DNA of 64,000 nucleotides from Acidimicrobiaceae bacterium (GTDB lineage Bacteria; Actinomycetota; Acidimicrobiia; Acidimicrobiales; RAAP-2): NCBI GenBank assembly GCA_027451285.1, contig DAIDJP010000016.1, positions 85,055 to 149,054 of the forward strand, read 5' to 3'. Shown piece by piece: positions 27,544 to 37,291 of this stretch (position 1 is its first letter; each line of letters starts with the position of its first letter). The notes under the pieces were generated by a model. It saw only the letters and a program-made list of their open reading frames with translations, ran no database searches and was not told where the DNA came from. The position numbers and the translations under genes were made by a program.

Positions 27544-28656
27544 GTGGCGCGTCGACACTTTGGAACGGTCCGGCGGAGGTCGTCTGGTCGTTGGCAGGCC
27601 GTCTACGAGTATCAGGGCAAGTCGGTTTCGGTTGGCGTCTTCCCGTCGAAGGCTGACGCACAGGCGAGACTGTCGGCGATCGAAATCGAACTCAGACGGG
27701 GCACGTGGACCGATCCTCGGGCGGGCCGGATAACCCTTATTGACTACGCAGAGCGGTGGTTGGAGCGTCGGCCAGGTTTGGGTATACGAACGAGAGAACT
27801 CTACGAGTACCTACTTCGAAAGTACATCGGCCCTTCCCTCGGCCATCACTTCATCACGAACTTGACGCCGGCGCAGGTTCGTGAGTGGCACGCCGACCTG
27901 GCGACTCGCCTTCCGAGCACCGCGGCGAAGTCGTATCGACTCTTGTCAACCATCATGAAGACGGCAGCTCTTGACGGTTTGATCTCGTCAACGCCCTGTC
28001 GAGTAGTGGGAGCGAGCATGGAGCACTCCGACGAGCGTCCTGTCGCCAGTGTCGATGATGTCGCTCAGCTCGAAGCCGCCATGCCCGGCAACCTGCGAAT
28101 CGTGGTGAGCCTCGCTACTTGGTGTCAACTGCGACGCGGCGAGATTCTTGGTCTCAGGCGTTGTGACGTTGACCTTGAGAAGTCGCGGCTCAATATCGAG
28201 CAGAGTCGGACGTTTCTAAGGGATGGCTCATCCTTGGTGAAGTCTCCGAAGACTCGGGCTGGTCGCAGAAGTGTTTCCATTCCCGCAGGAGTTCGTGACG
28301 AACTCAGGGATCATCTGGCGAACTTCGTCGGTCCTACACAGGATGCTCTCGTTGTCACTAATCGAGAGGGCGAGCCCGTCACGGCCATGATGCTTCAGCG
28401 GGCTTGGACCAAGGCGCGAAATGCAGCTGGGCGCCCCGATTTGCACTTGCACGATCTTCGTCACACAGGACTGACTTTCGCAGCGGCCGCGGGAGCGACG
28501 ACGGCGGAACTGATGCTGCGTGCGGGTCACTCGTCGTCCGAAGCCGCACTGCGATACCAGCACGCCACGCGTGAGCGAGATCAGATGCTTGCCGAGACTC
28601 TTGACGTACTTCTCAAGAAGTCGAAGAGCCGCGAAGCGGACAAGCCGGGTGAGTAG
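27544..28656 (+). CDS. int: Tyrosine site-specific recombinase/integrase
   Basis: TWCQLRRGEILGLRRCDVDLE..., LHLHDLRHTGLTFAAAAGATTAELMLRAGHSSSEAALRYQHAT; next to tRNA-Gly. Confidence 0.93.
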   Translation: MARRHFGTVRRRSSGRWQAVYEYQGKSVSVGVFPSKADAQARLSAIEIELRRGTWTDPRAGRITLIDYAERWLERRPGLGIRTRELYEYLLRKYIGPSLGHHFITNLTPAQVREWHADLATRLPSTAAKSYRLLSTIMKTAALDGLISSTPCRVVGASMEHSDERPVASVDDVAQLEAAMPGNLRIVVSLATWCQLRRGEILGLRRCDVDLEKSRLNIEQSRTFLRDGSSLVKSPKTRAGRRSVSIPAGVRDELRDHLANFVGPTQDALVVTNREGEPVTAMMLQRAWTKARNAAGRPDLHLHDLRHTGLTFAAAAGATTAELMLRAGHSSSEAALRYQHATRERDQMLAETLDVLLKKSKSREADKPGE

Positions 28657-28725
28657 ATGTTTGCGAGGAGGCGCGAGTTGCTTCGTGACTTCGGCGCTCG
28701 CGACTCTTCGCAGTCGGCAGGTTTT

Positions 28726-28775
28726 TGGGCAGGATCTGGGCAGGAACTTCGATCGATTGGGCAGGTTTGGGCAGG
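28726..28775. repeat. Cluster of four GGGCAGG arm-type repeats near attR
   Basis: tgggcaggatctgggcaggaacttcgatcgattgggcaggtttgggcagg. Confidence 0.7.
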
Positions 28776-28860
28776 TAGCAGAGGACAAACGTGGTCACTG
28801 GCGGTCACTGCCGGATACCCGGAAACCCTTGAAATTACAGGGTTTTCGCTCGAAAAGCCT

Positions 28861-28934
28861 TGGAGCGGGCGACGGGAATCGAACCCGCGTTCTCAGCTTG
28901 GGAAGCTGATGTTCTGCCGCTGAACTACACCCGC
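28861..28934 (-). tRNA. tRNA-Gly (anticodon CCC), CCA encoded; att integration target
   Basis: GCGGGTGTAGTTCAGCGGCAGAACATCAGCTTCCCAAGCTGAGAACGCGGGTTCGATTCCCGTCGCCCGCTCCA folds as a cloverleaf. Confidence 0.96.
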
Positions 28935-29025
28935 GACCGCCCCATCGTAGTAGCGAGAGGACTTCTGGCTCCAGAGCGGTTCCCGTCCGCGGCCGGTGTT
29001 ACGGGGCAGTATCGTTGCCAGCGAT

Positions 29026-29592
29026 ATGGTCCTCTCCGACAAGTCCATCAAAGAGGCGCTCGCCGCGGGTCGCATCATCATCGACCCCCTCGGCGAGGAC
29101 TGCATCCAGCCCTCCTCGGTCGACCTGCACGTGGACCAACTCTTCAGGGTCTTTCGCAACCACAGCCAGCGCGTGATCGACGTGCGCGAGGCCCAGGAGG
29201 ACCTGACCGAGCTGATCGACGTCGGCACCGACTCGCCGATGATCCTGCACCCGGGCGAGTTCTTGCTGGGCTCGACCATCGAGCGGGTCGCCCTGCCTGA
29301 CGATCTCGTGGCCCGCCTCGAGGGCAAGAGTTCGCTCGGCCGCCTAGGGCTCTTGATCCACTCGACGGCCGGGTTCGTCGACGCCGGCTGGGACGGGCAC
29401 TTGACGTTGGAGCTCTCCAACGTGGCGAACCTGCCCATCACGTTGTATCCGGGCATGAAGATCGGCCAGATCAGCTTCTTCGAGATGACGACGCCGGCCG
29501 ACCGGCCGTATGGGGCTGAGGGTCTGGGCTCGAAGTACCGGGGCCAGCGCGGCCCCACGGCCAGTCGGTACTCGGAGAATTTCAAGAAGTAG
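29026..29592 (+). CDS. dcd: dCTP deaminase
   Basis: MVLSDKSIKEALAAGRIIIDPLGEDCIQPSSVDLHV...EGKSSLGRLGLLIHSTAGFVDAGWDGHLTLELSN. Confidence 0.95.
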   Translation: MVLSDKSIKEALAAGRIIIDPLGEDCIQPSSVDLHVDQLFRVFRNHSQRVIDVREAQEDLTELIDVGTDSPMILHPGEFLLGSTIERVALPDDLVARLEGKSSLGRLGLLIHSTAGFVDAGWDGHLTLELSNVANLPITLYPGMKIGQISFFEMTTPADRPYGAEGLGSKYRGQRGPTASRYSENFKK

Positions 29593-29625
29593 CGGTTCGA
29601 CAGCGGTTCAACGGAAGGGACGTCA

Positions 29626-31704
29626 GTGGCGGCACGGATCATCATCGGACTCCTGATCACCGTCATCTGCGGGGCGATCGCCGGACGGCGCTTCTACTGG
29701 CTCTCGCGGCTGATTCGCAGCGGCCAGGCGGCCCCGCGCCGCTGGAACGGCTTCGCGCCGGCGGCGGAGGCCGAGGTCGTCGAGGTCGCGGGTCAGAGGA
29801 AGCTGTTGCGCTGGAGCGTGCCCGGCACCGCCCACTTCTTCACCATGTGGGGCTTCACGGTGCTGCTCCTCACCATCATCGAGGCCTACGGCGCCCTCTT
29901 CAACCGCAATTTCCACATCCCCCTGATCGGCACGAACGGGATCGTCGCCTTCATCGAGGACTTCTTCTCGGTCGCGGTACTCGTCTCACTCGTCGTCTTC
30001 ACCGTGATCCGGATCCGCCAGGCCCCGGCCCGCAAGGACCGCTCGAGCCGCTTCTACGGTTCGCACCTGGGGGCCGCGTGGCTGACGCTGGCGCTGATCT
30101 CACTCGTGATCATCACGCTCCTGCTCTATCGCGCGGCCCAGATCAACACCGGACACTTCCCGTTCTCGCACCCCTTCACGGGATGGGTCGGTTACGGCGG
30201 TCCCCTCCCGGGCCACGGTCCACTGCCGGTCGCCTCGTCGTGGGCATTCGCCTCGAAGGTTGTCGCCAGTTGGCTGCACCCCTTGGGATACGGGGTGAAC
30301 AGCACGCTCGAGGCCGTCTTCCTGCTCGCCAACATCGCCGTCATCATGGGATTCCTGGTCTTCGTCTCCTATTCGAAGCACCTGCACATCTTCATGGCTC
30401 CCGTGAACGTCGCCTTCTCGCGTCGGCCGCGCGCGCTGGGCGCTCTCGACAAGACGCCCGACATGGACATGGAGCACGTGACCGAGGACACGGTCTTCGG
30501 CGCGGGATCAGTCAGGGACTTCACTTGGAAGCAGATGCTGGACTTTGCCACCTGCACCGAGTGCGGGCGCTGCCAGTCGGTCTGTCCGGCCTGGACGACG
30601 GGAAAGCCTCTCAGCCCCAAGCTCGTCATCATGGGACTGCGCGAGAACATGTTCGCCTCGGCCGACTACCTGCTCTCGGGTGAGGGCGAGCCCGAGCGGC
30701 TGGTGCCCACGGTGATCGACCCCGACGTGCTCTGGAGCTGCACCACGTGCGGCAGCTGCGTCGAGCAGTGCCCGGTCGACATCGAGCACGTCGACGCCAT
30801 CATCGACATGCGCCGCTACGAGGTCCTGATGGAGTCGCGCTTTCCCAGCGAGGCGGGCCTCATGCTGCGCAACATGGAGAACCAGGGCGACCCGTGGGGT
30901 CTGGGGTCGTCCAAGCGCACCGACTGGCTGGCCGCACTCGACTTCGAGGTGCCGGTGGTCGCTGAATCAATCCCCGAGGACGTCGAGTACCTCTACTGGG
31001 TGGGATGTGCGGGAGCACTCGACGAGCGCGCCCGCAAGCAGGTGGAATCCACCGCGCGCATGCTGCACCGCGCCGGGGTCAAGTTCGCGATCCTCGGGCC
31101 CAACGAGAGCTGCACCGGGGATCCCGCGCGGCGCCTGGGCAACGAGTACCTCTTCCAGGAGATGGCCAAGGCCAACGTCGCGACGTTGAACGGCGTGGGT
31201 GCGAAGAAGATCGTGGCGTCCTGTCCGCACTGCTTCAACACGATCAAGAACGAGTACCCGTCGTTGGGCGGCGACTACGAGGTGGTCCACCACTCCGAGC
31301 TGATGGGTCACCTCGTCGCGAGCGGACGTCTGGTGCCCGGGATCAACTACACCGGCACCGTCACCTACCACGACCCCTGCTATCTGGGCCGTCACAACCG
31401 GATCTTCGACGAGCCGAGGAACGTCCTGTCCGCGGTGCCCGGCGTCACCCAGATCGAGATGGAGAGGCATCGCGAACGCGGGTTCTGTTGCGGGGCCGGG
31501 GGAGCGCGCATGTGGATGGAAGAAACCATCGGCAAGCGCATCAACATGGACCGCACCGAAGAAGCCCTCGGCACCGGGGCCGACGTCGTCTCGACGGCGT
31601 GCCCCTTCTGCATGATCATGCTGGACGACGCGGTGAAGGCCTCGGGCCGCGAGGATGTCGCAGTCCTCGACATCTCCCAGGTGGTCGAGCGCTCCCTGGG
31701 CTAG
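29626..31704 (+). CDS. Membrane (Fe-S) oxidoreductase with CCG domains (heterodisulfide reductase-related)
   Basis: CTECGRCQSVCPAW, CTTCGSCVEQCPVDIEH, ASCPHCFNTIKNEYP, GFCCGAGGARMWMEE. Confidence 0.9.
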   Translation: MAARIIIGLLITVICGAIAGRRFYWLSRLIRSGQAAPRRWNGFAPAAEAEVVEVAGQRKLLRWSVPGTAHFFTMWGFTVLLLTIIEAYGALFNRNFHIPLIGTNGIVAFIEDFFSVAVLVSLVVFTVIRIRQAPARKDRSSRFYGSHLGAAWLTLALISLVIITLLLYRAAQINTGHFPFSHPFTGWVGYGGPLPGHGPLPVASSWAFASKVVASWLHPLGYGVNSTLEAVFLLANIAVIMGFLVFVSYSKHLHIFMAPVNVAFSRRPRALGALDKTPDMDMEHVTEDTVFGAGSVRDFTWKQMLDFATCTECGRCQSVCPAWTTGKPLSPKLVIMGLRENMFASADYLLSGEGEPERLVPTVIDPDVLWSCTTCGSCVEQCPVDIEHVDAIIDMRRYEVLMESRFPSEAGLMLRNMENQGDPWGLGSSKRTDWLAALDFEVPVVAESIPEDVEYLYWVGCAGALDERARKQVESTARMLHRAGVKFAILGPNESCTGDPARRLGNEYLFQEMAKANVATLNGVGAKKIVASCPHCFNTIKNEYPSLGGDYEVVHHSELMGHLVASGRLVPGINYTGTVTYHDPCYLGRHNRIFDEPRNVLSAVPGVTQIEMERHRERGFCCGAGGARMWMEETIGKRINMDRTEEALGTGADVVSTACPFCMIMLDDAVKASGREDVAVLDISQVVERSLG

Positions 31705-32105
31705 CCCGCCGCCATGTCGACGGCGTTCACCCGGGTAGGTCGCACCGTGACGATGACGCGCGACGCGCCCGGACCGTCCCAGGCGCGCAGGTCCGCCCCG
31801 TACTTCGCGCCCACTTTGTCGGCGAACGTGTAGTCGGGGTCGTCGACGATCTCGGCGTCGCCGCGCACCTCGAGGTACCTCGTGGGTCGCACGGGATCGA
31901 GGATGAAGAACGTCATCCCCGGATGGGCCTTCAGGTTCTTCACCTTCTGGCGCGAGGTGTGCAGGGAGAGCCTGATCTCGCCGTCCTCGGCGAGGAACCA
32001 CACGGCCGAGAGCTGGGGGCGCACGTCGGGGCCGTTGGTGGCCAGGATCGCCGTGGCGCTCTCGAGGAGGTCGCGGTGCGAGTCGGGGATCGTGGGAGTG
32101 GTCAT
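31701..32105 (-). CDS. PPOX-class (pyridoxamine 5'-phosphate oxidase-like) F420-type protein
   Basis: ATILATNGPDVRPQLSAVWFLAEDGEIRLSLHTSRQKVKNLKAHPGMTFFILDP. Confidence 0.85.
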   Translation of the reverse strand: MTTPTIPDSHRDLLESATAILATNGPDVRPQLSAVWFLAEDGEIRLSLHTSRQKVKNLKAHPGMTFFILDPVRPTRYLEVRGDAEIVDDPDYTFADKVGAKYGADLRAWDGPGASRVIVTVRPTRVNAVDMAAG

Positions 32106-32178
32106 AGGCGCACCTTATTGCTGGACGTCGCCCGATTCCACCGTGAAGTACTACGTCGCACCTACTAAGGTTGGCCTT

Positions 32179-32619
32179 ATGACTTCGCGACAACCCACTC
32201 CCGACCAGGTGGCGCGCGCCCTCCAGTTGAGCATCCGCCTGCTCAACCACCGGCTCCGCGTGGCGCCGGTCGACACCGGGCTCGCCCTGCCCGAGGCCTC
32301 GGCGCTCGCGCGACTCGACCGCCTGGGCGCGAGCGACGTGACGACGCTCGCGCGCGCCGAGGGCATCAGCGCACAGTCGATCGGCGCGACGATCGCCACC
32401 CTCGAGAGCCGCGGCTACGTCGAGCGCCGCCTCGACCCCGAGGATGGGCGCCGCCGGGTGCTGGTTCTCAGCGAGGCGGGCGCGGCGGCTCTCGCCGCGC
32501 GCCGCACCCAGCGGGCCGACCAACTGGCGCGCGCCCTCGCTGAGGACTTCACGGTCGACGAGCTCGCGCGACTCCTTGACGCCGCGCCGTTGATCGAGCG
32601 TCTGGCCGAACGGTTGTGA
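32179..32619 (+). CDS. MarR-family transcriptional regulator
   Basis: LARAEGISAQSIGATIATLESRGYVERRLDPEDGRRRVLVLSEAG. Confidence 0.9.
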   Translation: MTSRQPTPDQVARALQLSIRLLNHRLRVAPVDTGLALPEASALARLDRLGASDVTTLARAEGISAQSIGATIATLESRGYVERRLDPEDGRRRVLVLSEAGAAALAARRTQRADQLARALAEDFTVDELARLLDAAPLIERLAERL

Positions 32620-34322
32620 CGACGACGCTCGATGCCCCGCCGAGCCGCTACCGGTGGATCGCACTGTCCAACACGACGGCGGCCGTCTTCATGTCGGCCC
32701 TCGACGGCTCGATCGTCCTCATCGCGCTGCCGCCCATCTTTCGCGGAATCCACCTCGACCCGTTGGCGCCGAGCTCGATCGGCTACCTGCTCTGGATGAT
32801 CATGGGGTACCGGCTCGTCCAGGCCGTCCTCGTCGTCACGGTCGGTCGCTTCGGCGACATGTTCGGGCGCGTGCGCATCTACAACGCGGGCTTCGTCGTC
32901 TTCACCGCCGCCTCGATCCTGCTCTCCTTCGATCCCTTCACGCGCGGGGGCGGGGCGACGTGGCTGATCGGCTGGCGGGTGTTGCAGGCGATTGGCGGAT
33001 CGATGCTCATGGCGAACTCGGCGGCGATTCTGACCGACGCCTTCCCCGCGAGCCAGCGCGGCTTCGCCCTCGGGATCAACCAGGTGGCGGCCCTCGCCGG
33101 GCAGTTCGTGGGGCTCGTCGCCGGGGGACTGCTCGCCTCGATCGACTGGCGCCTCGTCTTTTGGATCAACGTGCCCATCGGTCTCTTCGGCACGATCTGG
33201 GCCTACCTGCAACTGGTCGAGACCGGCGAGCGCAAGCCCGGGCGCATCGACTGGGCCGGCAACGTCACCTTCGCCCTGGGACTGGGCGCCCTGCTCTGGG
33301 GCGTGACCCAGGGCGTGCAGCCCTACCACGGCCAGGCGATGGGCTGGTCCAATCCGATGGTGGTGCTCGAGCTCGGCGGCGGGATTCTCCTGCTCGGCCT
33401 CTTCGCGTTCCTCGAGCGCCGCGCCGTCGATCCGATGTTCGACCTCGCACTCTTTCGCATCCGAGCCTTCTCGGCCGGCAACGTCGCCGCGTTTCTCGTG
33501 TCTCTTGTGCGCGGCGGCCTGCAGTTCATCCTCGTGATCTGGCTCCAGGGGATCTGGCTGCCCCTGCACGGCTACTCCTTCTCGCGCACGCCGCTCTGGT
33601 CGGGGGTGTTCCTGCTTCCCATGACGGTCGGCATGCTGCTCGCCGGACCCCTCTCGGGGTACCTGTCGGATCGCTTCGGCTCGCGCCGACTCGCGACGAG
33701 CGGACTGGTGGTCTTCGGGGCCAGCCTGCTCGGACTGCTGGCGCTGCCCGTGAGCTTCTCCTACGCGCCCTTCGCGATTCTGATCACTCTCAACGGCATC
33801 GGCGGGGGGATGTTCGCCGCGCCCAACACGTCATCGATCATGGGCTCGGTGCCGGCGAATCAGCGCGGCGAGGCCTCGGGGATGCGCGCCACCTTCATGA
33901 ACTCGGGCACCGCGCTCTCGATCGGCGTCTTCTTCTCGATCATGATCGCCGGACTCGCCCGCCACTTGCCCCAGGCGCTCTCGAGCGGCCTCGTCGCGCG
34001 CGGCGTGCCGGTCGCGGCGGCCCAGCACGTGGCGACGCTGCCGCCCGTGGCCTCGCTGTTCGCCACCTTGCTCGGGGTCAATCCCATCGCACATCTGCTC
34101 GCGGCGAGCCACGTGCTCGCGAACCTCGCCAATCCGACGGCGGTCACCTCGCCGCGCTTCTTCGCGCACCTCTTGAGTCACCCCTTCGGCGAGGGACTCG
34201 CGCCGGTTCTCTGGGCGAGTGTCGCCTGCACCGTGGCGGCGCTGCTCGCCTCGGCCTCGCGCGGGCGTGACGCGCGCCGCAGCGAAGCGGCGATCGTCGT
34301 CGACGTCGACGCCGACCACTAG
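32616..34322 (+). CDS. MFS transporter, DHA2-like
   Basis: ~14 TM segments; ALDGSIVLIALPPI, GDMFGRVRIYNAGF, WRLVFWINVPIGLFG. Confidence 0.9.
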   Translation: MTTTLDAPPSRYRWIALSNTTAAVFMSALDGSIVLIALPPIFRGIHLDPLAPSSIGYLLWMIMGYRLVQAVLVVTVGRFGDMFGRVRIYNAGFVVFTAASILLSFDPFTRGGGATWLIGWRVLQAIGGSMLMANSAAILTDAFPASQRGFALGINQVAALAGQFVGLVAGGLLASIDWRLVFWINVPIGLFGTIWAYLQLVETGERKPGRIDWAGNVTFALGLGALLWGVTQGVQPYHGQAMGWSNPMVVLELGGGILLLGLFAFLERRAVDPMFDLALFRIRAFSAGNVAAFLVSLVRGGLQFILVIWLQGIWLPLHGYSFSRTPLWSGVFLLPMTVGMLLAGPLSGYLSDRFGSRRLATSGLVVFGASLLGLLALPVSFSYAPFAILITLNGIGGGMFAAPNTSSIMGSVPANQRGEASGMRATFMNSGTALSIGVFFSIMIAGLARHLPQALSSGLVARGVPVAAAQHVATLPPVASLFATLLGVNPIAHLLAASHVLANLANPTAVTSPRFFAHLLSHPFGEGLAPVLWASVACTVAALLASASRGRDARRSEAAIVVDVDADH

Positions 34323-34340
34323 TCGAGAGAAAGTGACGAG

Positions 34341-34378
34341 TTCACACGCCCGAAACACGTCGCTAACGGTTCCGAAAT
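34341..34378. promoter_or_regulatory. GlnR-type a/b box upstream of amt
   Basis: TTCAC-N6-GAAAC-N6-CTAAC-N6-GAAAT with exact 6-nt spacers. Confidence 0.7.
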
Positions 34379-34442
34379 CCTCGCTTGACACACTGGGTCA
34401 AACGAGGTCAGCGCTGCCCTCCTGTCTCAAGAAGGAGCGGAT

Positions 34443-36198
<1,756 letters not shown>

Positions 36199-36247
36199 TC
36201 CATTCCCCCCCGGACTAGCCAACCCACCATCGCCGGTGGGTGAGGGA

Positions 36248-36283
36248 ACCACGAGGACCGGCCCGCGGGCCGGTCCTCGTGGT
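36248..36283. terminator. 36-bp perfect palindrome, likely bidirectional terminator between glnB and gpmA
   Basis: accacgaggaccggcccg|cgggccggtcctcgtggt. Confidence 0.8.
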
Positions 36284-36336
36284 GTCATCGGCCCTGATCG
36301 GCAGGATCGTTTCCGGTAGACAGCGGGGGTGACTGG

Positions 36337-37089
36337 TTAGCCGGCCTGGCGCGCGACGGCGGCCGCGGCGGCCTTGGCCGCCTCGGGGTCGCCGAGGTAT
36401 CCCGCTTCGACGATGTCGAGGCTCGCGTCCAAGCGGATGCGATAGGGGATGCCCGTCGGGATCTCGAGGCTCGCGATGTCGTCCTCGCTGATGTTCTCCA
36501 GGATCATGCGCACTGCGCGCAGCGAGTTGCCGTGCGCCACGACAATGACGCTGCCGCCGCGCGTCGACTCGCGGCGCAGGTCCTCGTTGATCACGTCGGC
36601 GAGGTAGGGGCGCACGCGCGCGACGACGTCTTTCAAACACTCGGTCGCGGGCAGGAAGTTCGCCGGCACGTCGCGATAGCGCGGGTCGTTACCGACCGCG
36701 CGCGGGTCGTCGTCGGCGAGCGTGGGCGGGGGCACGTCGTAGCTGCGCCGCCAGAGGGTGACCTGCTCGAGGCCGAACTTCTCCGCGGTCTGCTTCTTGT
36801 CCTGACCCGTCAGGGCTCCGTAGTGGCGCTCGTTGAGCCGCCAGCTACGCGTGACCGGCAGCCAGGAGCGGCCGGCCTCGTGCAGGGCGATCTCGGCGGT
36901 GCGGATCGCGCGGGTGAGAACCGACGTGTGCAGCACCCGCAGGTCGAGGTCGGCCTCGCGCAGGAGACGGCCCGCCTGGGCCGCCTCGTCTTCGCCGAGG
37001 GGGGTCAGGTCGACGTCGGTCCAGCCCGTGAAGAGGTTGAGCTCGTTCCACGCGGACTGGCCGTGTCGCAGGAGGATCAGATCGGACAC
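36337..37089 (-). CDS. gpmA: 2,3-bisphosphoglycerate-dependent phosphoglycerate mutase
   Basis: LILLRHGQSAWNELNLFTGWTDVDLTPLGEDEA...LNERHYGALTGQDKKQTAEKFG; GTG start at 37089. Confidence 0.95.
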   Translation of the reverse strand: MSDLILLRHGQSAWNELNLFTGWTDVDLTPLGEDEAAQAGRLLREADLDLRVLHTSVLTRAIRTAEIALHEAGRSWLPVTRSWRLNERHYGALTGQDKKQTAEKFGLEQVTLWRRSYDVPPPTLADDDPRAVGNDPRYRDVPANFLPATECLKDVVARVRPYLADVINEDLRRESTRGGSVIVVAHGNSLRAVRMILENISEDDIASLEIPTGIPYRIRLDASLDIVEAGYLGDPEAAKAAAAAVARQAG

Positions 37090-37204
37090 GGTCTCAGCGT
37101 ACCGAGCCCCGGCAGGGGGTGGTTCCGCGCCCCCGCGCCAGAAGCCCTGGAATTCCAGGGGTTTCGAGAGTCTTGGCCTATCTGTCACATAACGTAGATA
37201 CTTT

Positions 37205-37225
37205 CTTGACAAGTAGGGGCTCAAG
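37205..37225. promoter_or_regulatory. HAIR-like HspR operator overlapping a -35 (TTGACA) upstream of dnaK
   Basis: CTTGACA-AGTAGGG-GCTCAAG vs HAIR consensus CTTGAGT-N7-ACTCAAG. Confidence 0.75.
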
Positions 37226-37291
37226 TTAGTACACTGGTCCGCGTGAGTCGTGGGCATCTGGACGGTCCGGCCCCCGCAACGAAGGAGCATC

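Larger units (their letters stand above)
6704..28860. mobile_element. Element 2: ~22 kb AICE-like integrative element with metal/redox cargo
   Basis: att copies at both ends; tyrosine integrase, excisionase, Rep and FtsK-like transfer genes next to the tRNA end. Confidence 0.85.

Noticed and set aside
30967-32664. 565-aa minus-strand ORF
   Set aside because: Antisense to the Fe-S oxidoreductase, PPOX and MarR genes; low-complexity RGA-rich composition typical of high-GC shadow ORFs.
32654-34270. 538-aa plus-strand ORF in alternate frame
   Set aside because: Lies inside the MFS transporter gene; RRRHGRSL-type composition indicates a frame shadow.
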